DNA of 45,000 nucleotides. Source: Vibrio mimicus. GTDB taxonomy: Bacteria > Pseudomonadota > Gammaproteobacteria > Enterobacterales > Vibrionaceae. The DNA is taken from the NCBI RefSeq assembly GCF_019048845.1, contig NZ_CP077426.1, forward strand, positions 1-45,000, given 5' to 3'. Each line of letters opens with the position of its first letter. The first letter of the stretch is position 1. Shown piece after piece: positions 28,863 to 37,270 of this stretch. The notes under the pieces were generated by a model that worked only from the letters and a program-made list of their open reading frames with translations, had not been told where the DNA came from and ran no database searches. Position numbers and translations under genes: made by a program.

Positions 28863-29030
28863 TTAAGCTGCCTGAACCACTTTGGTCTCGGGGGATGCGG
28901 TCAACGCATTTCTTTCAACCAGCGTGGGGGCTGTTGCTGTCTTTTTTGCAACTGGAGCCACTGCAAAACCACTGCGGCGACGCATTGCACTACGGTTTGT
29001 GTGTGAAAACCTGACGGTAGCTGGGCGCAT
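28863..29030 (-). CDS. Putative small protein, 55 residues
   Basis: An ATG at 29030 opens a 55-codon frame ending TAA at 28865-28863. The stop is four bases from a textbook terminator on the same strand, the main reason to believe it. The N-terminal half is basic (RRR at residues 17-19, several other Arg) with Ser, Thr and Asn. The C-terminal half is rich in Ala, Thr and Val. There is no signal peptide, membrane segment or family I recognise. A weak ribosome site (TTAGGT, ending six bases upstream) precedes the start. The 253 bases upstream hold two inverted repeats that could control it. A non-coding RNA with the same terminator is the main alternative. Confidence 0.55.
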   Translation of the reverse strand: MRPATVRFSHTNRSAMRRRSGFAVAPVAKKTATAPTLVERNALTASPETKVVQAA

Positions 29031-29097
29031 TACATAACCTAACTGTCAGGCATATCCATTGCCGATGTTAAACCCTGAATCATTATGAGTGGATTGT

Positions 29098-29113
29098 GAT
29101 AACGAACGTTATC
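29098..29113. promoter_or_regulatory. Operator-like palindrome GATAACGaaCGTTATC
   Basis: GATAACG (29098-29104) and CGTTATC (29107-29113) form a perfect 7-bp inverted repeat around two bases, the form of a dimeric regulator site. It lies 68 bases upstream of the 55-codon gene and 200 bases upstream of the Spo0M-like gene. I cannot assign a regulator. Confidence 0.5.
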
Positions 29114-29164
29114 TCGATTCACTCTTTTGGCGATTGCCGATCCGAACAATGAGACAGGAATAAT

Positions 29165-29180
29165 GATATGTGTTCATATC
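29165..29180. promoter_or_regulatory. Second palindrome GATATGtgttCATATC
   Basis: GATATG (29165-29170) and CATATC (29175-29180) are perfect inverted arms with a four-base spacer, centred 67 bases from the first palindrome. It may be a second regulator site in the same divergent control region. Confidence 0.4.
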
Positions 29181-29218
29181 GCAGATAGATTAGCACCAGT
29201 TGCTAAAATGATCGATAG

Positions 29219-29246
29219 TTGACCAATTTTGCGTCACATTTATTTT
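29219..29246 (+). promoter_or_regulatory. Candidate sigma-70 promoter of the Spo0M-like gene
   Basis: TTGACC (29219-29224) and TATTTT (29241-29246) are spaced by 16 bases. The predicted start near 29253 leaves a leader of about 60 bases before the ATG at 29314. Confidence 0.5.
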
Positions 29247-29313
29247 CCACTGCGTGGATTGAGTGAGATTAGGTTTAGCTTTTATTATGCAGTTCTCACC
29301 ACAGGAGGCATCT

Positions 29314-30105
29314 ATGTCGTTTATCAAGAAAACCCTCGCCAGTTTTGGGATTGGTGCAGCCAAAGTTGATTCGGTGTTGCAGCAGGAAGTGCTCTATCCT
29401 GGTCAATCTGTGAAAGTCATTATTCATGTTTATGGCGGAGCAACGGCTCAAGGGATTGATAATATTGAACTCAAACTTTGTTGCCGTTATATCGCAGAAG
29501 CAGCTGAAGATCGTGGCCAGCAGCAAGGCCAGCAAATTCGCCGTATTCCTCATACCTATACGCTAGCCAGTTGGTCTTTACCCTATGCTTTTACGATTGA
29601 GGCGGGTGAAACTCGGGATTTTGATATTGAACTCGCGATCCCTTGGAATACGCCCGTGACCATTGGTGACGCGAAAGTTTGGTTGGAAACGGGCTTGGAT
29701 ATCGCAATGGCATTCGATCCGACAGATAAAGATATTCTCACCGTGCGTCCCGATCCTCTGATGGATGGCATTTTTAGTGCGTTGGAAGCACAAGGCCTGC
29801 GTTTACGTCAGGTTGAGTGTGAGCAAGCCAAAGGGTTTGCTCTGCCTTTTGTGCAAGAGTTTGAATTTGTCCCCACAGCTGGGCCTTTTCATGGGCGTTG
29901 GCGTGAAGTCGAAATCGTGGCTTACCGTGATAAAGATTCTTTGCAACTCTGGTTTGAGGTGGATCGCTATCAACGTGGTGCATCAGGTATGTTGGCGAGT
30001 CTGTTAGGACGAGGAGAGTTGAAACGCCACTTAGCACTATCTGGCCATACCTCCCCACAAGATGCAGGGAAAAGTGTTTTGGCTTTTTTGGATAGTCACT
30101 GCTGA
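29314..30105 (+). CDS. Spo0M/SpoOM-like arrestin-fold protein
   Basis: The 263-residue product starts at the ATG at 29314 behind a strong AGGAGG (29303-29308). It begins MSFIKKTLASFGIGAAKVD, the typical start of Spo0M-family proteins, and has the beta-rich arrestin-like fold. In Bacillus the homologue affects sporulation, a role that cannot apply in a non-sporulating Vibrio; its function here is unknown. A beta-sandwich scaffold acting at the cytoplasmic membrane or division machinery is possible. No membrane segment or catalytic motif is visible. Confidence 0.85.
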   Translation: MSFIKKTLASFGIGAAKVDSVLQQEVLYPGQSVKVIIHVYGGATAQGIDNIELKLCCRYIAEAAEDRGQQQGQQIRRIPHTYTLASWSLPYAFTIEAGETRDFDIELAIPWNTPVTIGDAKVWLETGLDIAMAFDPTDKDILTVRPDPLMDGIFSALEAQGLRLRQVECEQAKGFALPFVQEFEFVPTAGPFHGRWREVEIVAYRDKDSLQLWFEVDRYQRGASGMLASLLGRGELKRHLALSGHTSPQDAGKSVLAFLDSHC

Positions 30106-30187
30106 TAAAACACGCCAATTTTTGGCTAACACTTGTAAGCTCAATGTGACATACTGATGCCACGTTTTGGGTTTGGGTTAGGTGTGT

Positions 30188-30829
30188 ATGTCGAACAGTT
30201 ATGCTTTTAAGGAAGAAGTGGCCAATGCCATTAGCCATGGTGTGGGCCTTATTTTAGGGATAGTCGGCTTAGTGCTGTTGCTCGTCAAAGCGGTCGATCA
30301 CCAAGCGGATGCATTGACCATTACTAGCATGAGCATTTATGGCGGCAGCATGATTGCGTTATTTCTAGCTTCTACGCTTTATCATTCCATCCCTTACCGG
30401 CGTGCTAAGCGTTGGTTAAAAACCTTTGACCATTGTGCTATTTATCTGTTGATTGCCGGTAGCTATACGCCGTTTTTATTGGTGAGTTTGAGAACACCAT
30501 TGGCGGTTGGGTTGATGATAGTGATCTGGTCGCTCGCTCTCATTGGCATTTTGATGAAGATTGCTTTTGTCTATCGCTTCAAGAGGCTCTCTTTGGTGAC
30601 GTATCTGACTATGGGTTGGCTATCGCTGATCGTGATTTATCAGTTGGCGATTCATTTGGAAGTCGGCGGTTTGACTTTATTAGCCGTGGGTGGGCTTATC
30701 TATTCGCTCGGGGTCATTTTCTATGTGGCGAAGCGTATTCCCTATAACCATGCGATTTGGCACGCCTTTGTGCTTGCGGGGTGTGCGTGCCATTTCTTAG
30801 CAATTTATCTCTATGTTGAGCCGGTTTAG
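30188..30829 (+). CDS. Haemolysin III / TrhA family membrane protein
   Basis: The product of 213 residues is a seven-helix membrane protein of the HlyIII/PAQR-like family (E. coli YqfA). Family landmarks are ISHGVG near residues 15-20, [32 protein letters not shown], and the C-terminal [16 protein letters not shown]; the conserved His and Asp residues suggest a metal site. Despite the name, haemolytic activity is not established for most members; membrane energetics or lipid homeostasis roles are reported in E. coli. I start at the ATG at 30188, two codons after a GTG, because TTAGGT is then correctly spaced. Confidence 0.9.
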   Translation: MSNSYAFKEEVANAISHGVGLILGIVGLVLLLVKAVDHQADALTITSMSIYGGSMIALFLASTLYHSIPYRRAKRWLKTFDHCAIYLLIAGSYTPFLLVSLRTPLAVGLMIVIWSLALIGILMKIAFVYRFKRLSLVTYLTMGWLSLIVIYQLAIHLEVGGLTLLAVGGLIYSLGVIFYVAKRIPYNHAIWHAFVLAGCACHFLAIYLYVEPV

Positions 30830-30854
30830 TGCTCTCATTGATGAGCCAAAGAAG

Positions 30855-30874
30855 CGCGCTATTGGATTAGCGCG
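30855..30874 (-). terminator. Hairpin overlapping the stop of the DUF3157 gene
   Basis: CGCGCTA (30855-30861) pairs with TAGCGCG (30868-30874), overlapping the minus-strand stop codon. The minus-strand exit CTTCTTTGG is only weakly T-rich, so it may be a weak or Rho-assisted stop for the trk operon or may face hlyIII. Confidence 0.45.
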
Positions 30875-31412
30875 TTTCGATCTGCTTGATGGTGGCATGC
30901 AGAGTGTACTGATTCTGCTCTTCGAGATTTAACTCAAGGGATTTCCCCTCCACAGAGGTATGCGGGCGCAAATAAGTTTCTGCCATACGCTTAATCGACT
31001 GCCAAATCGTTACTTCTTGTTCTTCACTCCATTGACCTTGCGCATCTTGCACCCGAATAGCCAAACGAACGGCAATCACCGATTGACTGCTTTGGTTAGT
31101 AATGGCGCTGTCGAGTTTCAATTGGCCTTGTTCGTAGCGTGGAGCACTGAGTACCACATCGACACCGGAATCACTGAGCTGCAATATGGGGTGATTGTCC
31201 CCCAGCGCCACAACTACACCGACTAATGTGGGTTGGACAATCAAGGGGGCGGCATGAGGCTTGTCCGCTGAGTTTTCTTCTGACGCGATATAGTGCCAAG
31301 TGAAGTCATCGTTGAGTTGAATGGCGCGACCATCTTTCAATCGCAAGATCTCTCCGGCCCCAGCGAAAGCAGACAGGCTTGCTAAACTGGCCGCCAATAC
31401 GAAGTGTTTCAT
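30867..31412 (-). CDS. Secreted DUF3157-like protein of the trk operon
   Basis: The 181-residue product begins MKHFVLAASLASLSAFAGA, a clear signal peptide with AGA cleavage, so it is periplasmic or exported. The second of two adjacent ATGs (31412) is better spaced from AAGGA than the first (31415). I place it in the Vibrio DUF3157 family from recall, with no known function. The mature part has mixed beta/alpha character and no motif I recognise. It lies 12 bases downstream of trkH on the same strand, so it is likely the last gene of the rsmB-trkA-trkH unit. Confidence 0.75.
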   Translation of the reverse strand: MKHFVLAASLASLSAFAGAGEILRLKDGRAIQLNDDFTWHYIASEENSADKPHAAPLIVQPTLVGVVVALGDNHPILQLSDSGVDVVLSAPRYEQGQLKLDSAITNQSSQSVIAVRLAIRVQDAQGQWSEEQEVTIWQSIKRMAETYLRPHTSVEGKSLELNLEEQNQYTLHATIKQIETR

Positions 31413-31424
31413 CATGCTTCCTTT

Positions 31425-32870
31425 TTAATGTCGCCAGAATGCGGGGAAAAACAGCACTAAGATGGTCAGGATCTCCAAGCGCCCCATTAACATACCAAAG
31501 CTCAGTAACCATTTTGCGGCATCAGGCAGTGGAGCAAAGTTACCTGTTGGGCCTATGACATTGCCCATGCCTGGGCCTACGTTTGCCACAGCAGTTACTG
31601 CGCCTGAAATACTAGTTATGGGGTCGAGCCCCATAGCTGATAGTCCTCCAGCCAATAGCACGATCGTGATAAAGAAAGTTAAACCGAATGCGACTACAGA
31701 GCGGATGACCTCTTCGTTGACTGGGCGCTGGTTATAGCGCTGAATGAAAATACCGGATGGGTGAACTAAGTTGAGCAGCTGTTTTTTCAGCAGTGCCATC
31801 GCAATTTGGAAGCGGAACACTTTAATGCCACCAGAGGTTGAGCCAGAACAGGCTCCAGCCATCAACAAGAACGCAAAAATCGTTGAGGGGAGTGCACCCC
31901 ACGCGGTGAAGTCATCGAGACCAAATCCAGTAGTGGTGACGACTGAGACAATGTTGAACATCGAAACGCGTAGTGCATCGAAAATTGCGTAGTCATTTTT
32001 CAACCATAGCCAAGTGGCGACAATTAAGCTTGAGATCATAAATAGCCAGAAAAAGCCGCGTACTTGTTCATCTTTGAAGAGTGCGCGTGGGCTCTGTTTG
32101 CGTAGTGCTTGTACAAACAGTAAGAATGGCAAGCCGCCGAGAAACATAAACAGGGTTGCGACCCAATGTGCACCATGAGAGAAGCGATTCATTGAGCTAT
32201 CGCTGGTGGAATATCCACCAGTGGATAACGTGGTAAAGGCGTGGTTAATCGCCTCAAACGGAGTCATTCCCGTGGCGATGTAGCCCATGAAACAGAGGCC
32301 GGTGAGCACCAAATACACGGCCACAATATTTTTCGCGACAGTTTTCGCGCGTGGGCTACTTTTATCAGACCAGTCAGATGATTCGGTTTGGAACAGTTTC
32401 ATCCCACCCACGTTGAGCATAGGCAATACGGCAACCGCCATGACAATAAAGCCCACGCCACCTAACCATTGCAGAATGGATCGCCACAACAAAATACTGG
32501 GTGGCATCGAGTCTAAACCGCTGAGTACGGTTGAGCCGGTTGTGGTGAGGCCAGACATGGTTTCAAAATAGGCATCAGTAAAGGTGATGTGGTTGATAAA
32601 CACAAAAGGCAGCGCTGCAAAGGCGCTGGCAATCGTCCATACCAAGCTGGTGATCAAAAACATATCGCGCACATTTAATCGGAAGTTTTCGGTGCGGCCA
32701 ATGCTCAAACAGAAAAACGCGACAAGATGAGTGATGATCACCGCTTGTGCAAAATCAAGAAAACCACCGCTACCGGTAAGAAAGGCAACGAGGGTAGGAA
32801 CATACATAAACAGGGCCAGCTTGGAGAGCACTAGCCCGATGATAAACGTGATGGGGCGTAAGTTGAGCAT
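31425..32870 (-). CDS. trkH: Trk potassium uptake channel subunit TrkH
   Basis: TrkH is the K+-translocating inner-membrane subunit of the Trk system. The 481-residue product shows four pseudo-repeats with selectivity-filter segments TTTGS (109-113), STGGY (216-220), TTTGFG (312-317) and ANVGPG (429-434). An arginine in GMLMGRLEILT near the C-terminus is expected to plug the pore. The ATG at 32870 is 11 bases after trkA. TrkA gates this channel by nucleotide binding. Confidence 0.96.
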   Translation of the reverse strand: MLNLRPITFIIGLVLSKLALFMYVPTLVAFLTGSGGFLDFAQAVIITHLVAFFCLSIGRTENFRLNVRDMFLITSLVWTIASAFAALPFVFINHITFTDAYFETMSGLTTTGSTVLSGLDSMPPSILLWRSILQWLGGVGFIVMAVAVLPMLNVGGMKLFQTESSDWSDKSSPRAKTVAKNIVAVYLVLTGLCFMGYIATGMTPFEAINHAFTTLSTGGYSTSDSSMNRFSHGAHWVATLFMFLGGLPFLLFVQALRKQSPRALFKDEQVRGFFWLFMISSLIVATWLWLKNDYAIFDALRVSMFNIVSVVTTTGFGLDDFTAWGALPSTIFAFLLMAGACSGSTSGGIKVFRFQIAMALLKKQLLNLVHPSGIFIQRYNQRPVNEEVIRSVVAFGLTFFITIVLLAGGLSAMGLDPITSISGAVTAVANVGPGMGNVIGPTGNFAPLPDAAKWLLSFGMLMGRLEILTILVLFFPAFWRH

Positions 32871-32881
32871 GACGCCAACCC

Positions 32882-34258
32882 CTACAAGAAGAATGGGCTC
32901 GGCTGGAATAGAGCTTCCACGTCGGGCACGTATTTTTTATCGACTAGGAACATGACGACGTGGTCATCTTGTTCTATGACTGTGCGGTCATGGGCAATCA
33001 GCACTTCTTCACCGCGAACAATGGCGCCGATGGTAGTGCCCGGTGGCAGTTTTATATCTCCCACGGCTCGCCCAACCACTTTTGACGTCGCTTCATCGCC
33101 GTGGGCAATGGCTTCGATGGCCTCTGCAGCACCACGACGTAAAGAAGATACGTTCACGATATCGGCACGGCGTACGTGGGTTAACAAGGCTGAGATGGTG
33201 GCTTGCTGGGGGGATATGGCCACATCAATCACACCGCCTTGAACTAAGTCGACATAGCCACTGCGCTGGATCAGCACCATGGCTTTTTTGGCGCCCATAC
33301 GTTTGGCAAGCATGGCCGACATAATATTGGTTTCATCTTCGTTGGTCAGCGCGATAAAGACATCGACTTGATCGATGTTTTCTTCCGACAGCAGTTCCTG
33401 ATCGGCCGCATCGCCACAGAATACGATGGTGTTTTCCAACTCTTCCGAGAGCTGCTCTGCGCGCTGGTAACTTCGCTCAATCAACTTCACGCTGTAAGTG
33501 TGTTCCAAGCGTTTTGCAAGGCTTGCGCCTATGTTGCCGCCGCCGACAATCATGATTCGACGATAGGGTTTTTCAAGACGCTGCAATTCACTCATCACTG
33601 AGCGAATGTGGTTGCTGGCCGCAACGAAAAACACTTCATCATCCGCTTCAATAATGGTGGTGCCTTGTGGACGAATCGGACGGCCTTGACGGAAAATCGC
33701 CGCTACGCGAGTATCGATGTGTGGCATGTGATCACGCAGGGCGGAAAGTGCATTACCGACCAGTGGGCCACCGTAATAGGCTTTCACTGCCACAAGGCTG
33801 ACTTTTTCTTCCGCAAAGCTCACCACTTGCAATGCGCCCGGATACTGGATCAAACGCTCGATATAGCTGGTGACCAGTTCTTCCGGTGCAATCAGGTGAT
33901 CAACGGGCACAGCCCCTGATTGGAACAGCGCTTCTTTTTCTGCCAGATATTGTGGAGAGCGAATACGGGCAATTCGGTTGGGCGTGTTAAATAGAGTGAA
34001 AGCGACCTGACAGGCTGCCATGTTGGTTTCGTCGGTATTGGTGACGGCAACCAGCATATCAGCATCTTGTGCCCCAGCTTCGCGCAGCACATCAGGGTGG
34101 CTGGCATGGCCGTTGACCACGCGTAAATCATATTTATCTTGTAAATCGCGCAGTCGGTCGGCGTTTTTATCGACCACAGTAATGTCGTTGTTTTCGCCAA
34201 CCAAGTTTTCGGCGAGTGTGCCGCCGACTTGCCCTGCACCAAGAATGATGATTTTCAT
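32882..34258 (-). CDS. trkA: Trk potassium uptake regulator TrkA
   Basis: TrkA is the cytosolic regulatory subunit that binds NAD(H)/ATP and controls TrkH. From the ATG at 34258 the product is 458 residues, the family length, starting [19 protein letters not shown]. It contains two RCK-N/RCK-C repeats; the second Rossmann motif is [16 protein letters not shown] start ten codons upstream is rejected. The ribosome site is AGGTT. A perfect hairpin (34285-34310) without T-tract lies between rsmB and this start. Confidence 0.96.
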   Translation of the reverse strand: MKIIILGAGQVGGTLAENLVGENNDITVVDKNADRLRDLQDKYDLRVVNGHASHPDVLREAGAQDADMLVAVTNTDETNMAACQVAFTLFNTPNRIARIRSPQYLAEKEALFQSGAVPVDHLIAPEELVTSYIERLIQYPGALQVVSFAEEKVSLVAVKAYYGGPLVGNALSALRDHMPHIDTRVAAIFRQGRPIRPQGTTIIEADDEVFFVAASNHIRSVMSELQRLEKPYRRIMIVGGGNIGASLAKRLEHTYSVKLIERSYQRAEQLSEELENTIVFCGDAADQELLSEENIDQVDVFIALTNEDETNIMSAMLAKRMGAKKAMVLIQRSGYVDLVQGGVIDVAISPQQATISALLTHVRRADIVNVSSLRRGAAEAIEAIAHGDEATSKVVGRAVGDIKLPPGTTIGAIVRGEEVLIAHDRTVIEQDDHVVMFLVDKKYVPDVEALFQPSPFFL

Positions 34259-34284
34259 AACCTGTTCTCTTTGTTTACTTACGC

Positions 34285-34310
34285 CCAAGGTGAGTGAAGA
34301 CTCACCTTGG
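34285..34310 (-). repeat. Perfect 11-bp hairpin between rsmB and trkA
   Basis: CCAAGGTGAGT (34285-34295) pairs with ACTCACCTTGG (34300-34310). It lies nine bases after the rsmB stop (34320) and 26 bases before the trkA ATG. The minus-strand exit (GCGTAAGTAAAC) has no T-run, so it is not a normal terminator; mRNA processing or stability are possible roles. Confidence 0.6.
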
Positions 34311-34319
34311 TTGACCGAA

Positions 34320-35600
34320 TCAGTGTTGTTTGCTTAACACGGCGTAATAGAATCCGTCCATGGCTTCTTCTCCCGGAAGAATTTGGCGGCCGGGCTGCGC
34401 AGGATCGGAACCAACCAAGCTTGCTTCTGGCGTGCGTTCAAGGAACGCTTTGACCTGTAAGCAGTTTTCTTGAGGTGTGATCGAGCATGTTGCGTACACC
34501 AAAGTACCACCGGGCTTAAGTTGTTGCCACATCGCATCCAAAATTTCGCGCTGTAGCTCGGCTAATGCGGTGATATCGTCTGCGCGGCGCAGCCATTTGA
34601 TGTCTGGGTGACGGTGAATAACGCCTGTTGCCGAACAAGGAGCATCGAGCAAGATGCGATCAAATTGTTCGCCTTGCCACCAATCTTGTGGGTAACGAGC
34701 ATCACCACAAATCACCTGCGCGTTGAGTTTTAAACGCTGTAGGTTTTCTTGTACGCGTTTGAGACGAGTTTTATCGCAATCAATGGCCACGACTTGGCTA
34801 TCCGGAGTACGCTCCAGAATGTGCGCAGTTTTACCTCCCGGGGCGGCGCAGCAATCCAAGATCAGCTCTCCGGCTTTAGGTGCGAGGTAAGTCAGTGCTA
34901 ACTGTGCTGCGGCATCTTGCACTGAAACCCAACCTTCGGCGAAACCGGGGAGTTGGTTAACATCGCACGGATTTACTAAGCAAAGTGCGTCTTCCGCTTG
35001 TGAATGTGGTTCGCTGGCAATTTCCGCTTGTTCAAGCAGAGCTTGGTATTCATCACGGCTATGGTGCTGATGGTTAACGCGCAGCCACATTGGGGCTTTG
35101 CTGTTGTTGGCTTCGACGATTTGTTGCCACTGCTCAGGGTAACTCTCTTTGAGCAATTTCAGTAACCAACTTGGGTGACCATAACGGCCCGCATCATGGC
35201 TGGTGGCTTGAGCGTCTAAACGTTCTTGTTCTCGCTGGTAGTTGCGCAGTACTGCGTTAATTAATCCGCGCAGACGTGGGCCTTTTAGATCCTGAGCACC
35301 TTCAACCGTTTCACCGACTGCCGCATGGGCAGGAATACGCATAAAGCTTAATTGGTATAAGCCAACCAAAATCAGAAAGTGGAATACACGTTGTTTGCCT
35401 TTCAGCGGTTTTTCCATCAGAGCTTGGCTGATGGATTCCAAACGTGGCAATTGGCGCAAAACGCCGTAGCAGATCTCTTGCAGCAGGGCGTGATCTCGCG
35501 GTCTGATTTGCTGCTGAGCGGCAGGCAAAGCATTGGATAGGGATTGCCCTAAATCAACCACTTGGTATAGAGCTGACGCAGCAGCGGCGCGAACATTCAT
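34320..35600 (-). CDS. rsmB: 16S rRNA m5C967 methyltransferase RsmB
   Basis: RsmB methylates C967 of 16S rRNA. From the ATG at 35600 the product is 426 residues, beginning [20 protein letters not shown] like the E. coli protein. A longer start 12 codons upstream overlaps a terminator-like hairpin. It has an N-terminal NusB-like domain and a C-terminal Rossmann methyltransferase domain with [10 protein letters not shown] (249-258). The RNA-m5C catalytic cysteines are Cys322 (DAPCSATG) and Cys372 (YATCS). It follows fmt and precedes trkA. Confidence 0.95.
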   Translation of the reverse strand: MNVRAAAASALYQVVDLGQSLSNALPAAQQQIRPRDHALLQEICYGVLRQLPRLESISQALMEKPLKGKQRVFHFLILVGLYQLSFMRIPAHAAVGETVEGAQDLKGPRLRGLINAVLRNYQREQERLDAQATSHDAGRYGHPSWLLKLLKESYPEQWQQIVEANNSKAPMWLRVNHQHHSRDEYQALLEQAEIASEPHSQAEDALCLVNPCDVNQLPGFAEGWVSVQDAAAQLALTYLAPKAGELILDCCAAPGGKTAHILERTPDSQVVAIDCDKTRLKRVQENLQRLKLNAQVICGDARYPQDWWQGEQFDRILLDAPCSATGVIHRHPDIKWLRRADDITALAELQREILDAMWQQLKPGGTLVYATCSITPQENCLQVKAFLERTPEASLVGSDPAQPGRQILPGEEAMDGFYYAVLSKQH

Positions 35601-35609
35601 AATAAAACC

Positions 35610-35652
35610 TAAACAAAAAAGCAGAACCCTAGCCATCGATTGACTAGGGTTC
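35610..35652 (-). terminator. Terminator-like hairpin between fmt and rsmB
   Basis: GAACCCTAG (35624-35632) and CTAGGGTTC (35644-35652) form a perfect 9-bp stem with an 11-base loop. On the minus strand TGC then six Ts, then GTTT, follow. It begins five bases after the fmt stop and ends ten bases before the rsmB ATG, inside what should be one operon. Confidence 0.6.
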
Positions 35653-35656
35653 AGGA

Positions 35657-36604
35657 TTAACTGAGTTGGCTGCCGACACTAAACCAGTCGGCACGCGCGT
35701 TGAGAATATCTTGTACTGGCAAGGCTTTCTTGCCAGGAATCTGTAGGCTTTCGAGCACCAAAATACCTTGTCCAGTGGCTACATAAATCCCACTTTTATC
35801 GGCTTGGATAATCGTGCCTGGAGCTTGGGGGACCGCTCGGGTTTCCACGCGGGCGTGCCACACTTTGATGCTATTTTCTGCCACCTCAAAATGGCTTATT
35901 GGCCACGGATTAAAGGCTCGAATACAGCGTTCGATATGCACTGCTTCATCATTCCAGTTGATGCACGCTTCTTCTTTGCTGAGTTTATGCGCGTAATTAG
36001 CCAGCGTATCGTCTTGTTTGACTGCAACGGCGGTACCTTGAGTGATCTCTTGCAAGCACTCTAACAAGGCTTGTGGTCCCAGTTCGGCCAGTTTGTCGTA
36101 CATTGAGGCACTGGTGTCGCTCGCTTCGATCGGTAGAGTAGCGATTTTCAGCATATCGCCCGTATCAAGGCCGACATCCATCTGCATGATGGTGACGCCA
36201 GTGTCACTATCACCTGCCCAAATTGAACGTTGGATCGGTGCAGCACCACGCCAACGCGGCAGAATAGAGCCGTGTACATTAATACAACCAAGTTTAGGCG
36301 TATCCAAAACCACCTTAGGCAACAGTAAACCGTAGGCTACCACCACCATTAAATCGGCATTGAGTGCGGCAAGTTGTTGCTTGGACTCGTCAGATTTAAA
36401 GTTTTCAGGCTGATAAACCGGAATGTTGTGCTCGAGAGCAAGGGTTTTAACTGGGCTAGCAGTGAGTTTTTTGCCGCGACCCGCTGGGCGATCGGGCTGG
36501 GTGTAGACCGCAATGATCTCGTGCTCCGAAGACAATAACGCCGCCAAGTGACGGGCGGCGAAATCCGGAGTACCTGCAAAGACAATACGTAGTGATTGGC
36601 TCAA
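35657..36604 (-). CDS. fmt: Methionyl-tRNA formyltransferase
   Basis: Fmt formylates initiator Met-tRNA with 10-formyl-tetrahydrofolate. The 315-residue product matches the family and keeps the catalytic Asn109, His111 (INVHGSILP) and Asp147. It begins [23 protein letters not shown]. The ATG at 36604 lies 17 bases after def, and the pair works in series: Fmt adds the formyl group that Def removes. C-terminal tRNA-binding domain present. Confidence 0.97.
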   Translation of the reverse strand: MSQSLRIVFAGTPDFAARHLAALLSSEHEIIAVYTQPDRPAGRGKKLTASPVKTLALEHNIPVYQPENFKSDESKQQLAALNADLMVVVAYGLLLPKVVLDTPKLGCINVHGSILPRWRGAAPIQRSIWAGDSDTGVTIMQMDVGLDTGDMLKIATLPIEASDTSASMYDKLAELGPQALLECLQEITQGTAVAVKQDDTLANYAHKLSKEEACINWNDEAVHIERCIRAFNPWPISHFEVAENSIKVWHARVETRAVPQAPGTIIQADKSGIYVATGQGILVLESLQIPGKKALPVQDILNARADWFSVGSQLS

Positions 36605-36621
36605 GGTTACCTCACAGTAAT

Positions 36622-37131
36622 TTATTTTTTCTCATTGAAGCGTTTAACTTTCTCTAGCTTCTCTTTAATACGGTTACGTTTAAGTGGCGACAGATAATCA
36701 ACAAACAGCTTACCCGCTAGATGATCGAGCTCATGCTGTACACAGATAGCCAGTAGGTCATCAGCTTCAAAGCTGTACTCTTGACCATTGCGATCCAGTG
36801 CTTTCACTGTCACTTCTGCAGCGCGTGGAACTAACGCTCGTGCTCCTGGGACAGATAAACAGCCTTCCTCAATCCCATCTTCACCGCGTTTTTCGATGAT
36901 CTCTGGGTTAATCAACACCATCGGCTGATCGCGAGTTTCAGAAATATCGATCACCACGATACGTTGATGAATATCGACTTGAGTCGCCGCTAAACCGATG
37001 CCTTCCTCGGCATACATGGTTTCCAACATGTCATCGACAATTTGTTGGATTTCTGGGGTGACTTGTTCGACCGGTTTCGCAACGGTACGCAGTCGATCAT
37101 CTGGGAATGTTAATACTTGCAATACAGACAT
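36622..37131 (-). CDS. def: Peptide deformylase
   Basis: Def is a metalloenzyme that removes the N-formyl group from nascent proteins. From the ATG at 37131 it is 169 residues, the E. coli length, starting [15 protein letters not shown]. Metal ligands are Cys91 in EGCLSVPG and His133, His137 in QHELDH, with catalytic Glu134. A start 25 codons upstream is rejected. It leads the def-fmt-rsmB-trkAH unit, divergent from the LysM gene; promoter boxes in the 139-base gap were not clear. Confidence 0.97.
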   Translation of the reverse strand: MSVLQVLTFPDDRLRTVAKPVEQVTPEIQQIVDDMLETMYAEEGIGLAATQVDIHQRIVVIDISETRDQPMVLINPEIIEKRGEDGIEEGCLSVPGARALVPRAAEVTVKALDRNGQEYSFEADDLLAICVQHELDHLAGKLFVDYLSPLKRNRIKEKLEKVKRFNEKK

Positions 37132-37270
37132 ATACACTCGAAATGTTGAACTGTGCCGAAACAGCTTAATGCGTGTTGGCTCAATTCTAGACATTTTAAG
37201 ACCCAAATGACAGCATCCGGACGTGATTTCTCCGATACCCCGTTATTTTTTCGACCAAGGAAGCTAGGTC

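Noticed and set aside
28743..29006. Plus-strand frame of 87 codons antisense to the 55-codon gene
   Set aside because: It starts inside yihD, runs through the minus-strand terminator and is rich in Cys and His from shadow reading; no support for it.
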